DNA of 64,000 bases from JAJFUE01 sp041687335 (GTDB lineage Bacteria > Sumerlaeota > Sumerlaeia > MVZB01). The stretch covers positions 62,001 through 126,000 of the forward strand of contig JAWLCE010000001.1 of assembly GCA_041687335.1 (NCBI GenBank), given 5' to 3'. How positions within the stretch are numbered: position 1 is the first letter of the stretch; every line of letters begins with the position of its first letter. A program made the position numbers and the translations under genes. Shown in pieces: positions 52,488 through 61,111 of the stretch. The notes below the pieces were generated by a model, which had not been told where the DNA came from, ran no database searches, and was given only the letters and a program-made list of their open reading frames with translations.

Positions 52488-53829
52488 CCTGATCGTCGCG
52501 CGCGCGACGGCACCGGGGCCGGCCGCTCTGGCGATCGTGCGGCTGGACGGCCGCGAGGCCCGCGCGCTGACCGAGCGGATGTTCATGCCCCGATCGGGCC
52601 CCGGTCCGACGGCGCACCCCCGCCGCATGATCTTCGGCCAATGGCGCGACCCGGCGGGCGAGACGATCGACGAAGGGTTGTGCGCCTACTTTCGCGCCCC
52701 GCACTCCTCCACCGGCAACGACATGGCCGAATTTTACTGCCATGGCGGGGCGGTGCCGGCCCGCCGCCTGATCGAGGCGGCGCTGGCGCTGGGGGCGCGG
52801 CTGGCCGAACCGGGCGAGTTCACGCGCCGGGCGTTTCTCAACGGCCGGCTCGACCTGGCCCAGGCCGAGGCGGTCGCCGACCTGATCGAGGCCCAGACCG
52901 ACGCGGCGGCGCGGCTGGCGCGCGGGCAACTGGCGGGCGAGCTGTCACGGCGGATCGAGGCCGTGCGCGCGGGGCTGATCGACGTGGCCGCCGAGATCGA
53001 GGCGCGGCTGGATTTTCCCGAGGAGGAGATCGGCGAGGGCGACCGGGGTCACCTGCTGGGGGCGCTGGGCAGGGCGGCGGCCGAGATCGCGGCCCTGCTG
53101 GCCACGCGCCGTCGCGGGCGGCTGCTGCGCGAGGGCGCCCGGGTGGCGCTGGCCGGCTGCCCCAACGCGGGAAAATCCTCGCTGCTCAACGCGCTCGCCC
53201 GTCGGGAGCGGGCAATTGTCACCCCCCACCCCGGCACCACCCGCGATACCATCGAGTGTACGATTGACCTGGCGGGCATGCCGTTGACCCTGATCGACAC
53301 CGCCGGCCTGCGCGCCAGTGATGAGCCGATTGAGCGACTCGGCATCGAACGCAGCCGCCGCGAAATCGAGCAGGCCGACCTGGTGGTGCTGGTGCGTGAC
53401 ACCGCCGACCCCGCTCGCGAGGATGACCCCGTGCTGGCTGCGCGCCCGCCCGACCTGATCGTGATGAACAAGATCGACCTGCTGCCGGCGGGCGCGGGGG
53501 CGGCGGATTCGGAGCAGCCTCCCTGCATCGCAATCTCGGCCACGCGCGGGGATGGGCTGGACCGGCTCGAGCGGGCGATCGCGGATTGCCTGATGGGCGG
53601 CACGGGCGCGGAGGAAGCGTTCGCCATCAACCTGCGCCACGCCGACCTGCTCGCCCGCGCCGCCACCGCGCTGACCCCCGCCCGCGCCGCCTTGGAGGCC
53701 GATGCCTGGGGCGAGCTGGTCATGGTCGACCTGCGCGAGGCGATCGAGGCGCTGGGCGAGATTCTGGGGGTCGAGACCGGCGATGCGATCCTGGACCGGG
53801 TCTTCAGCGCCTTCTGCCTGGGCAAGTGA
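52465..53829 (+). CDS. mnmE: tRNA modification GTPase MnmE
   Basis: Works with MnmG to install 5-carboxymethylaminomethyl groups on wobble uridine of tRNAs. The 454-residue protein has an N-terminal folate-binding domain ('GEFTRRAFLNGRLDLAQAEA'), a G domain with G1 'GCPNAGKSS' (about 231-239), 'DTAGL' (G3) and 'NKID' (G4), and the C-terminal catalytic motif FCLGK with Cys451 (FCIGK in most species). Helical domains are of normal size. It begins inside the end of the TPR gene. Confidence 0.96.
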   Translation: MPPLALDDLIVARATAPGPAALAIVRLDGREARALTERMFMPRSGPGPTAHPRRMIFGQWRDPAGETIDEGLCAYFRAPHSSTGNDMAEFYCHGGAVPARRLIEAALALGARLAEPGEFTRRAFLNGRLDLAQAEAVADLIEAQTDAAARLARGQLAGELSRRIEAVRAGLIDVAAEIEARLDFPEEEIGEGDRGHLLGALGRAAAEIAALLATRRRGRLLREGARVALAGCPNAGKSSLLNALARRERAIVTPHPGTTRDTIECTIDLAGMPLTLIDTAGLRASDEPIERLGIERSRREIEQADLVVLVRDTADPAREDDPVLAARPPDLIVMNKIDLLPAGAGAADSEQPPCIAISATRGDGLDRLERAIADCLMGGTGAEEAFAINLRHADLLARAATALTPARAALEADAWGELVMVDLREAIEALGEILGVETGDAILDRVFSAFCLGK

Positions 53830-53932
53830 CGGTGACGCCGCGGTTCATCATTCGATTGCGCGGGGCCGCCCCAATAGGCTAAAATTCATCCAAGTGGTCA
53901 CTGAATGCCAGGAGAGCCCGCGGGCCCGCACC

Positions 53933-54172
53933 ATGAAACGAACCAAGCGCGATCTGGAGCAGAAGTTCATCTGTCCCAAGTGCCGCGGGCGCGAGGCGCT
54001 GGTGCGCGAGGTGCGCATCGGGCGAACGGCGGCGCGCCTCCTGCCGCTGCCGGCCAGTTGCTATTACGCCGCCTCGTGCACGCTCTGCGGTTATACTGAA
54101 TTCTATGACATGGCGCTGCTGGTGCAGGACGAGGTGCCCGCGCCGGCCCGCGCCCAGCCCGCCGCCGAATAA
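53933..54172 (+). CDS. Small zinc-ribbon protein (DUF2082-like)
   Basis: A 79-residue protein with two Cys pairs, 'FICPKCRG' and 'SCTLCGYTEFYD', spaced about 35 residues. 'CTLCGYTEFYD' is the hallmark of small zinc-ribbon, nucleic-acid-binding-type proteins (DUF2082). ATG 53933 is the first Met; an 'aggag' lies about 20 bases upstream, so the start is not certain. Confidence 0.65.
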   Translation: MKRTKRDLEQKFICPKCRGREALVREVRIGRTAARLLPLPASCYYAASCTLCGYTEFYDMALLVQDEVPAPARAQPAAE

Positions 54173-54214
54173 TCCGTCTGGACATGCCCGATCCGCGGCT
54201 CTAGCCTGTTGCGG

Positions 54215-55990
54215 ATGACTCGCCTGACCTGGCTCATCCCCTGCCTGTTATACCTGTTCGCGGTGGCGCGGGCGCCCGACCGCCATGGCCGGGAGCTGAC
54301 CCCCACCCCCGACGCGCTCGAGTATGCCCTATTGGCGCAGCGGCTGGCCGAGTTTGAGGCCCCGCTGATCCCGATCGGGCTCTTTGAGTTTCCTTCGCGC
54401 TATCCGCTCTCCTTCCCGCTGCTCCAGGCGCCGTTTGCACGCGTGCTGCCGCTGGAGCGGCTCTGGCTGATGGTGGCGCTCATGGGGCTCGGCGCGGTGG
54501 GGATGACGGCGCGCGTGGGGGGCTGGCTGACCGGCTCGCGCGCCGCCGGCGGACTGGCCGCCGCCTTTCTGGCCTGGCACCCCCAGTTCATCGACGCGGC
54601 CATCCATAACATGAGCGAGACCTCGCTGCTGCTGGGCTGGCTGCTGCTGCTCGAGGCGGCGCGGCCCTGGCTGCAATCGGGGCGCGCCACGAGAGCTCCA
54701 CTCGCGCGGGCGGCGGCGGCGGGACTGCTCCTCGGCTGGCTGGCGGTGGCCAAGGCCCCCTTCGCCTACTGGGCCCCGGCGCTGGCCCTCCTGATGCTGA
54801 TTCACCCCCGGCAAACCGGCCTGCGGCGGTTTGGGCCGGCGGCCCTGCTGCTGGCGGTTTGGCTGACCGCCCATGCGGCCGACCTGCTCTACCGGCAGTG
54901 GGCCTTTGGCGACTGGCGCATGAACGGCTACGCCTACTGGCACCCGCCGCTCTACCAGCAGCTGGGCACGATCTTCAATCCACGTTATCTGCTGGCCGGC
55001 TGGGAGGGCATGAACCCCGGCGGGGGGCCGCCGCCGCCGGGCAACATCCTCTTTTATGGACGCGCGCTGCTTGGCCTGACGCATGACTTTTATTCACCCT
55101 ACATGGGGGTCCTGATCCTTGCCTCGGCGGCGGGGCTGGTGTGGCCGGGGCGGCGCGGGCGTCCGCGGGCGCACGCCCTGGCCGTGCTGGCCGGCTGGAT
55201 GGCGACCGGCTTCCTGTTTCTGGGGCTCTATCATTTCCAGTCCCCCCGGCTGGCGCTCCCCTGGGTGGTGCCGCTGGACTGGCTCGCGGCGTGGGGGCTG
55301 ACCCGGCTGCCGCTGATGGCTCTGCTGCGGCGGGGGTGGGCGCGAAGGCGAGACTTGAATTCCTGGGCGCAACTGGGGGCGCTGCTGGTGGCGGCCGTGC
55401 TGCTGCGGGGGGAGTATCGCCGCATCGATGCCATTTACTTTGAATCGCCCGATCACGCCCGACCGGCACTGACGACAATCCTGCCCCGCTTGCTCGACCG
55501 GGTGCCGGCCGGGGACTGGCTGCTGAGCAATTACGAGCTGCCGCTCATCTCCCACCTGCGGCCCAGCCCAGGGCCCAACGCGGCGCTCTACGTCTCGATG
55601 CTCGATTACCCCTACCTCAACGGCCACGTGCTGCGCGTCTGGGAGTTCGAGCTGAAGCCGCGGCGCCTCCACCGGCCCGCGATGCGCTGGCTCGAGGAAA
55701 TTCCGCTCAACTGGCTTGCCGGATCGACCCTGGTCATCAACCCGAGTGATGAGTGGCAACTGGCGGCGCCCGACCGCCGGCGCCTGCTGGCCCCCCGGCC
55801 GGTCTGGCTGCTGCTCGTGCGGCCCTGGGAATTCGAGCCCACGCGCCGGCACCTGGAGCGGACGATCCTGCCGATGCTTGCCGGCGAGGCCCACATCGAG
55901 CCAGTCGCCCGCGCCGCCCACGCCACGCTTTATCGGCTGGACTGGCTGGCGGGGGAGCCGGCCGGCGGGGGCGAACAGGTGCCGAAATAA
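54215..55990 (+). CDS. GT39-like membrane glycosyltransferase
   Basis: A 591-residue GT-C-type membrane protein with a first loop 'TPTPDALEYALLAQRLAEF' containing the acidic residues expected of the active site, then about nine hydrophobic segments and a soluble C-terminal domain (from about 410). 'GWLTGSRAAGGLAAAFLAWHP' and 'MSETSLLLGW' resemble dolichyl-phosphate-mannose-type transferases. It is probably a polyprenyl-phosphate-sugar-dependent transferase; substrate not readable. ATG 54215 or TTG 54209 could be the start. It is the third such protein in the window. Confidence 0.72.
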   Translation: MTRLTWLIPCLLYLFAVARAPDRHGRELTPTPDALEYALLAQRLAEFEAPLIPIGLFEFPSRYPLSFPLLQAPFARVLPLERLWLMVALMGLGAVGMTARVGGWLTGSRAAGGLAAAFLAWHPQFIDAAIHNMSETSLLLGWLLLLEAARPWLQSGRATRAPLARAAAAGLLLGWLAVAKAPFAYWAPALALLMLIHPRQTGLRRFGPAALLLAVWLTAHAADLLYRQWAFGDWRMNGYAYWHPPLYQQLGTIFNPRYLLAGWEGMNPGGGPPPPGNILFYGRALLGLTHDFYSPYMGVLILASAAGLVWPGRRGRPRAHALAVLAGWMATGFLFLGLYHFQSPRLALPWVVPLDWLAAWGLTRLPLMALLRRGWARRRDLNSWAQLGALLVAAVLLRGEYRRIDAIYFESPDHARPALTTILPRLLDRVPAGDWLLSNYELPLISHLRPSPGPNAALYVSMLDYPYLNGHVLRVWEFELKPRRLHRPAMRWLEEIPLNWLAGSTLVINPSDEWQLAAPDRRRLLAPRPVWLLLVRPWEFEPTRRHLERTILPMLAGEAHIEPVARAAHATLYRLDWLAGEPAGGGEQVPK

Positions 55991-56017
55991 TTACACAAAA
56001 CATTCCTTCAAATTTTC

Positions 56018-56046
56018 TTTACATCCCCCCCCCCGCACTGATATGC
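56018..56046 (+). promoter_or_regulatory. Promoter of prepilin gene 1
   Basis: TTTACA (56018-56023), then a C-rich 17-base spacer and ATATGC (56041-56046). The TTTACA hexamer lies 75 bases before the start codon, matching the other three prepilin genes. Confidence 0.55.
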
Positions 56047-56092
56047 CTAAATGTCGAATTTGCCTGGTAAATTTCTAACGGGGAGGAAAATG

Positions 56093-56731
56093 ATGAAGAA
56101 AGCATTCACGCTGATTGAATTGTTGATCGTCGTCGCGATCATCGCGATTCTGGCGGCGATTGCCGTGCCGAATTTCCTTGAGGCTCAAACCCGTTCGCGC
56201 GTCTCGCGGGCCATGAATGACCTGCGCACGATCTCGCTGGCGATGGAGTCCTACTACGTCGACAATGGCGGCTATCCGCCGTCCCGGTATCAGAGCTGGC
56301 TCCTACCGGGCTCGTACGTCCAGATCGCCAAGCCCCACCTGACCACGCCCATTTCCTACACCAGCAACATTCCGATCGATATCTTCCGCAACTTGGGCGG
56401 GCTGACCGAAACGGCATACTGGATTTATGCCGCCAACTATGGCCATGATCCCAACGGCGGCCGCTTATATCAACGCTACCCCTATAACGCCTGGATGACC
56501 TGGAGCATCGGCCCGGATCTGAGCACCAATATCGGCGGCTACTTTACCTACCCGGCGATCCTGGAAAATGAGAAGCTTGGAGCCCAGGGTAAATATGGGA
56601 ACGATGCAAATTCCGGCAATCCGATCGCCGTGTCGGGCGCCCAAGGCCTGCGCTACGACCCGACCAACGGCACAATCAGCTACGGCGACCTTTATCGACA
56701 CGAGGGCGAGGCCAAGAGCCGACCCAAATAA
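56093..56731 (+). CDS. Prepilin-type (GspG-like pseudopilin) protein 1
   Basis: A 212-residue type IV pilin-like protein. The N-terminus 'MKKAFTLIELLIVVAIIAIL' has the prepilin peptidase site (A/F-T-L-I-E, Glu at +5), and the helix continues into 'PNFLEAQTRSRVSRAMNDL'. The C-terminal 'GLRYDPTNGTISYGDLYR' motif resembles the Ca-binding end of GspG-type major pseudopilins. ATG 56093 is preferred over 56090 because it aligns with the single ATG of gene 2. It has its own promoter and terminator. No PilB, PilC or PilD gene is nearby. Confidence 0.92.
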   Translation: MKKAFTLIELLIVVAIIAILAAIAVPNFLEAQTRSRVSRAMNDLRTISLAMESYYVDNGGYPPSRYQSWLLPGSYVQIAKPHLTTPISYTSNIPIDIFRNLGGLTETAYWIYAANYGHDPNGGRLYQRYPYNAWMTWSIGPDLSTNIGGYFTYPAILENEKLGAQGKYGNDANSGNPIAVSGAQGLRYDPTNGTISYGDLYRHEGEAKSRPK

Positions 56732-56756
56732 GGCGCTCCATTGACATCACTAAATG

Positions 56757-56792
56757 GCGCATCCCGCCTCCGGGCAGGATGCGCTTTTTTTT
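56757..56792 (+). terminator. Terminator of prepilin gene 1
   Basis: GCGCATCC (56757-56764) pairs with GGATGCGC (56777-56784), followed by eight T (56785-56792). Confidence 0.9.
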
Positions 56793-56812
56793 GACCAGCG
56801 GCTCATTTTCGC

Positions 56813-56841
56813 TTTACAGGCCACTCCGCACCTGTTAGCTA
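56813..56841 (+). promoter_or_regulatory. Promoter of prepilin gene 2
   Basis: TTTACA (56813-56818), 17 bases, TAGCTA (56836-56841); 71 bases from TTTACA to ATG. Confidence 0.6.
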
Positions 56842-56883
56842 TGATTCAAGGCTTTAAAATTTAATTCTGGGGAGGAGAGCGTC

Positions 56884-57516
56884 ATGAAAAAAGGCTTTAC
56901 CCTGATTGAATTGCTGATCGTGGTGGCGATCATCGCGATTCTGGCCGCGATCGCGGTTCCGAATTTCCTCGAGGCACAGACACGGTCGCGTGTCTCGCGC
57001 GCCATGAATGACCTGCGCACCATCTCGTTGGCGATGGAATCCTACTACGTCGACAATGGCGGCTACCCGGCATCAATACGCGAGAGCTGGCTGGTGCCCG
57101 GCACCTACGTCAGCATGGCGACACCGCATCTGACCACCCCGATCTCCTACGTCAACAGCGTCCCCGCCGACATCTTCCGCCGTCTGGGCGGGATGGCCGA
57201 TTCCAATTATTGGCTCTATGCCCTCAGCTATAATGCTTCAGGCGGCCCCCAATATGCGCTTTACCCCTATACCGCATGGATGACCTGGAGCATCGGACCG
57301 GATCTGGTCACCAATGTCGGCGGCTACCGGGCCTATAAGGTGATCGTCGACAATGAGGCGCTCGGCGACCAGGGGCGGTATCAGAACGACGCTGATGGCA
57401 ATCCGATTGCCGCTCCGGGTTCCGGCTATGGCTTGCGCTATGATCCGACCAATGGAACGGTCAGTTGGGGCGATATCTATCGCCACGAGGGCGAGGCCAA
57501 GTCCCGGCCCAGGTGA
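56884..57516 (+). CDS. Prepilin-type (GspG-like pseudopilin) protein 2
   Basis: A 210-residue paralogue of gene 1. The N-terminal 60 residues are nearly identical to those of genes 1 and 3 (prepilin site 'KKGFTLIELLIVV'). The middle differs ('RESWLVPGTYVSMATPHLTT', 'VPADIFRRLGGMADSNYWLY'), and the C-terminal 'GLRYDPTNGTVSWGDIYRHE' is conserved. Start ATG 56884 follows 'ggggaggagagcgtc'. It carries its own TTTACA promoter and terminator, so it is a separate monocistron. Confidence 0.93.
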   Translation: MKKGFTLIELLIVVAIIAILAAIAVPNFLEAQTRSRVSRAMNDLRTISLAMESYYVDNGGYPASIRESWLVPGTYVSMATPHLTTPISYVNSVPADIFRRLGGMADSNYWLYALSYNASGGPQYALYPYTAWMTWSIGPDLVTNVGGYRAYKVIVDNEALGDQGRYQNDADGNPIAAPGSGYGLRYDPTNGTVSWGDIYRHEGEAKSRPR

Positions 57517-57540
57517 TTCGTTCCCGGCTGCTGATTCCCG

Positions 57541-57576
57541 CCCCGGCCGCTGCTCAAGCACGGCCGGGGCCTTTTC
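57541..57576 (+). terminator. Terminator of prepilin gene 2
   Basis: CCCCGGCCG (57541-57549) pairs with CGGCCGGGG (57561-57569), loop 'ctgctcaagca', then ccttttc. Same stem-loop as after gene 3. Confidence 0.85.
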
Positions 57577-57655
57577 ATTCGGTGCTCGTGAAAAGATAAT
57601 AAACCGGGTTGCATCTATTGAAACTCATTAAGTGACCTCCATGTATAAATTTATG

Positions 57656-57685
57656 TTTACATGCCCCGGCTCCGCCATGTGTAAT
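57656..57685 (+). promoter_or_regulatory. Promoter of prepilin gene 3
   Basis: TTTACA (57656-57661), 18 bases, TGTAAT (57680-57685); 77 bases from TTTACA to ATG 57733. Confidence 0.6.
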
Positions 57686-57732
57686 GACCGCATAGCTATG
57701 AGAGCTACTCGATACCCGGGGAGGAGAGCATG

Positions 57733-58368
57733 ATGAAGAAAGGTTTTACCTTGATCGAATTGCTGATCGTGGTCGCGATTATCGCGATCCTGGCCGCGAT
57801 CGCGGTTCCGAATTTTCTTGAGGCACAGACGCGGTCGCGTGTCTCGCGCGCAATGAATGACCTGCGCACCATCTCGTTGGCAATGGAATCCTACTACGTC
57901 GACAATGGCGGCTACCCGCCATCAGTTCGCGAGAGCTGGCTGGTGCCCGGCACCTACGTCAGCATGGCAACACCGCACCTGACCACGCCGATCTCCTACG
58001 TCAACACTGTCCCGGCCGATGTCTTCCGCCGCCTCGGCGGGATGGCGGATTCCAATTATTGGATTTATGCCCTCAGCTACAATGACTCGGGCAATCGCGC
58101 GTTCATCTACCCCTACCGGGCCTGGATGACGTGGAGCATAGGGCCGGACCTGGTGACCAACGTGGCTGGGTATCGTTCCTATCCGGCGATCCTGGACAAT
58201 GAGGCACTCGGTGATGCCGGCAACTACGGCGTTGATGCCAACGGCAACCGAATCGGCGGGGGAACAACGGGCAATGGCAACGGCTTGCGTTATGACCCCA
58301 CCAACGGCACGGTGAGCTTCGGCGACATCTACCGAATTGATGGTGAAGCCAAGACCCGGCCCAATTAA
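57733..58368 (+). CDS. Prepilin-type (GspG-like pseudopilin) protein 3
   Basis: A 211-residue paralogue, closest to gene 2 over most of its length (shares 'RESWLVPGTYVSMATPHLTT' and 'GGMADSNYW'), with a distinct segment near the end ('NGNRIGGGTTGNGNGLRYD'). The prepilin site and C-terminal 'YDPTNGTVSFGDIYR' are intact. ATG 57733 is used because it aligns with the gene 2 start; ATG 57730 is the neighbouring alternative. Own promoter and terminator. Confidence 0.93.
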   Translation: MKKGFTLIELLIVVAIIAILAAIAVPNFLEAQTRSRVSRAMNDLRTISLAMESYYVDNGGYPPSVRESWLVPGTYVSMATPHLTTPISYVNTVPADVFRRLGGMADSNYWIYALSYNDSGNRAFIYPYRAWMTWSIGPDLVTNVAGYRSYPAILDNEALGDAGNYGVDANGNRIGGGTTGNGNGLRYDPTNGTVSFGDIYRIDGEAKTRPN

Positions 58369-58394
58369 TTCCAGCTTATGGCTGCTGATAACTG

Positions 58395-58432
58395 CCCCGG
58401 CCGCTGCTCAAGCACGGCCGGGGCTTTTTATT
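58395..58432 (+). terminator. Terminator of prepilin gene 3
   Basis: CCCCGGCCG (58395-58403) pairs with CGGCCGGGG (58415-58423), then ctttttat. Near-identical to the gene 2 terminator, showing the duplication unit includes it. Confidence 0.88.
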
Positions 58433-58530
58433 GGCCCGTGGCATGAACCGCAAGATGAGCCACCAACGTCAAGCAGAGCAGGAACAGATCACCTATTGAA
58501 AACAAAATGCGTTAAACAATATTGTTTTAG

Positions 58531-58559
58531 TTTACAATTTCGGCCGCGCGGTGTCTAAT
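58531..58559 (+). promoter_or_regulatory. Promoter of prepilin gene 4
   Basis: TTTACA (58531-58536), 17 bases, TCTAAT (58554-58559); 71 bases from TTTACA to ATG 58602. Confidence 0.65.
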
Positions 58560-58601
58560 CATGGCCAGCCTTGAGCTACGGAATGTAGGTAGGGAGTGAT
58601 T

Positions 58602-59231
58602 ATGAAAAAGGGCTTCACGCTGATCGAATTGCTGATCATCGTCGCGATCTTTGCAATTCTGGTAGCCATTGCGGTTCCCAATATCCTTCAGGCGCAGAGT
58701 CGCTCGCGCGTCGCACGGGCACAGAACGACTTGCGCAGCATATCGCTGGCAATGGAATCCTACTACGTGGACAACAAAAGTTACCCGCCCACGCAGGACA
58801 TCAGTTGGCTGCACCCCTCCACACTTTCGCACATGGCGCTACAGCACCTGACCACGCCGGTGGCCTACCTTCCCCTGGTGCCCAAAGACGTGTTTCGCTA
58901 TCTGGCCGCAATGGAGGACCGCGATTACCGCGTCTATGCGGTCGGCACCAACCCCTCAGGGTCGGCCAGCTACTCCAACTTCCCGATGACCTCGTGGATG
59001 AGCTGGAGTCTGGGCCCCGACCTCTTCTCCAATACCAGGGGGTACATCAAACTGGAGACCCTGCTGGCCAATGAGGCCAAGGGCGAGGCCGGCGCCTACG
59101 GCACCGATGCCCAAGGGGTCAAGGTTGGCACGGGCGCGGGCAACGGCGACGGCCTGCGCTACGACCCCACCAACGGCACGGTCAGCTACGGCGACATCTA
59201 TCGCTTTGAGGGCAAATCCGGCCAGAAGTGA
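58602..59231 (+). CDS. Prepilin-type (GspG-like pseudopilin) protein 4, divergent
   Basis: A 209-residue paralogue, the most diverged of the four: 'KGFTLIELLIIVAIFAILVA' at the N-terminus, 'ARAQNDLRSISLAMESYYVD' in the helix, 'DISWLHPSTLSHMALQHLTT' in the middle, and the retained C-terminal 'GLRYDPTNGTVSYGDIYRFE'. The prepilin site is intact. ATG 58602 follows 'gtagggagtgatt'. Own promoter and terminator, same polarity as the other three. Confidence 0.92.
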   Translation: MKKGFTLIELLIIVAIFAILVAIAVPNILQAQSRSRVARAQNDLRSISLAMESYYVDNKSYPPTQDISWLHPSTLSHMALQHLTTPVAYLPLVPKDVFRYLAAMEDRDYRVYAVGTNPSGSASYSNFPMTSWMSWSLGPDLFSNTRGYIKLETLLANEAKGEAGAYGTDAQGVKVGTGAGNGDGLRYDPTNGTVSYGDIYRFEGKSGQK

Positions 59232-59252
59232 GCCGCGACGGCGTCAACACAG

Positions 59253-59291
59253 GCCCGGCCGCTGCCTGAGCAGCGGTCGGGCTCTTTATTT
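59253..59291 (+). terminator. Terminator of prepilin gene 4
   Basis: GCCCGGCCGCTG (59253-59264) pairs with CAGCGGTCGGGC (59271-59282), followed by 'tctttattt'. Confidence 0.85.
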
Positions 59292-59316
59292 TCGATGACA
59301 AATCGTGCGGGGGAGG

Positions 59317-59373
59317 GTAGGTCGGCTCTTCGAGCCGACACCTGAGCTCATGTCGGGTTGAAGACTCGACCCG
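59317..59373. repeat. BIME-like double hairpin (family C), locus 3
   Basis: 'taggtcggctcttcgagccg' plus aca, spacer 'cctgagctca', then 'tgtcgggttgaagactcgac'. It lies between the prepilin array and hemH. Confidence 0.8.
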
Positions 59374-59504
59374 CCACTTCGGAGTCCGTAGCGGCCATCT
59401 GGAGTTGCAGTTGCATGGTGAGGACCGACTGATCGAAAATGAGGCCGGCGCCGGCGAGGGCGCGAGGCCACCGCACGTTTAATCCGCCGCGAGGTTTAGT
59501 GTCC

Positions 59505-60542
59505 ATGCTCCCCTCCCCCCCACCGACCCCGGCCGCAGCCCGCAAAACGCGCTGCGGGGTGCTCGTGACGAATCTGGGGACGCCGGCGGCCCCGACGGCT
59601 GGGGCGCTGCGCCCCTACCTGCGCCAGTTCCTGCTTGACCCGCGCGTGATCGAGCCGCCGCCGGCGCGCTGGCTGTGGCGGCTGATCCTGGATGGGATCA
59701 TTCTGCGCGTGCGGCCGAGACGCTCGGCCCGGCTCTATGGCAACATCTGGACGGCTGAGGGTTCGCCGCTGCTGGTCATCACCCGGCGGCAGACGATGGC
59801 ACTGGAGCGGGAGTTGGAGCGGCGGCTGGGGATGCCGGTGCCGGTGCGGCTCGGGATGCGCTATGGGGAGCCGGCCATCGCCGAGGGGCTGGCCGAACTG
59901 GCGGGGCTCGGCTGTGAGCGCGTGCTGGTCTTTCCGCTCTACCCGCAATACAGCAGTCCGACGACCGGCTCGACCTTCGATGCGGTCGCGGCGGCGCTGA
60001 CGCGGACGCGGCGCGTGCCTGGCTTGCGCTTCATCGACAACTACCATGCCGACGCGAGGTATATCGACGCGCTGGCGGCGAGCGTGCGCGGGTACTGGGC
60101 GGCACATGGGCGGGGGAAACAGCTGCTGATCAGCTTTCACGGCGTCCCACTGCGCTATATCACCGCCGGCGATCCCTATCGCGCTCAGTGCCTCGAGACG
60201 GCGCGCCTGCTGGCGCAGCGCCTGGAGCTGAAGGCGGACGAGTGGCAGGTTTGCTTCCAATCGCGCTTTGGCAAGGAACCCTGGCTGGAACCCTATGCCG
60301 ACGAAGTCTTCGCCGAGCTGGGCCGCCGCCAGACCCCGCGGCTCGACATTTTGAACCCCGGCTTCTCCGCCGACTGCCTGGAGACACTCGAGGAGCTGGC
60401 GATCACCGGCCGCGAGCAGTTTCAGGAGGCCGGCGGCGGAGAGTTTCACTACATCGCCGCGCTCAATGACCGGCCCGAGCATATCGAGGCGCTCGCCGCA
60501 ATTGCGGCGCGACAGCTCGCGGGCTGGGTCGAGCCCGATTGA
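59505..60542 (+). CDS. hemH: Ferrochelatase
   Basis: Inserts iron into protoporphyrin IX (or coproporphyrin III in some lineages), the last heme step. The 345-residue protein starts at ATG 59505; 'ccgcgaggtttagtgtcc' precedes it. 'LVTNLGTPAAP' is at the N-terminus, the active-site His is in 'ISFHGVPLRYITAGDPY', and 'CFQSRFGKEPWLEPYADEVF' and 'NPGFSADCLETLEEL' (Glu ligand region) follow. All key residues are present. It is far (27 kb) from the hemE-N-G-A run. Confidence 0.95.
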   Translation: MLPSPPPTPAAARKTRCGVLVTNLGTPAAPTAGALRPYLRQFLLDPRVIEPPPARWLWRLILDGIILRVRPRRSARLYGNIWTAEGSPLLVITRRQTMALERELERRLGMPVPVRLGMRYGEPAIAEGLAELAGLGCERVLVFPLYPQYSSPTTGSTFDAVAAALTRTRRVPGLRFIDNYHADARYIDALAASVRGYWAAHGRGKQLLISFHGVPLRYITAGDPYRAQCLETARLLAQRLELKADEWQVCFQSRFGKEPWLEPYADEVFAELGRRQTPRLDILNPGFSADCLETLEELAITGREQFQEAGGGEFHYIAALNDRPEHIEALAAIAARQLAGWVEPD

Positions 60543-60820
60543 GCCGTGCGGGCACCGTCCGATCAGATTTACTTTTTTGTTTAAAGTGGCAGATTGATCC
60601 TGTAAGAATTACAGAAGGCTGTGGCAAGCATCTGTAATTTCTACCGGGCAGCGCTGGGGGGCGGCCAAGAAATTACGCCATGATATGGACAAATGGACAC
60701 AAGTCGCATTTCCCCAGCCACCTGCAACATTTGATGGCCGCTTGGTTCAAAGATTGCGGGGAAATGCCGGTGGCGGGCGGGGACCGATCTCCTGCGCAAA
60801 CAACCAAAGGACATGATTCC

Positions 60821-61111
60821 GTGCAGCTCGAGATTCGGATTCTGGAATTTTTCATTGCCCAACCCGATGCCTGCGAGTCAGCTACGGGAATCGGGGAAAC
60901 CCTGCCGGGGATGGCGGACCCGCGCGCGATCTCGGCCGCCCTGCAGAACCTGACCAATTGTGGATTGCTGCACCGTTTCGGCGAGGCCGAGAGCGCGGTC
61001 TATTATGCCAGCGACCCGGCGCTGATGCGGGCGGTCCTGCAGATGCTCCGGGACAAGCAGCACGCCGGTGATTTGAGCTTGGAAGATGAAGAACAGGCCG
61101 GGAGTCAGTGA
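60821..61111 (+). CDS. Small winged-helix-like protein
   Basis: A 96-residue protein if started at GTG 60821 (after 'aaaggacatgattcc'); the frame is open to ATG 60680 upstream. 'ILEFFIAQPDACESATGIGE' and 'DPRAISAALQNLTNCGLLHR' give a helix-turn-helix/winged-helix pattern, then a second helix pair and an acidic tail. Likely a small DNA-binding regulator; target unknown. Its stop overlaps the converging stop of the next gene by 7 bp. Confidence 0.55.
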   Translation: MQLEIRILEFFIAQPDACESATGIGETLPGMADPRAISAALQNLTNCGLLHRFGEAESAVYYASDPALMRAVLQMLRDKQHAGDLSLEDEEQAGSQ

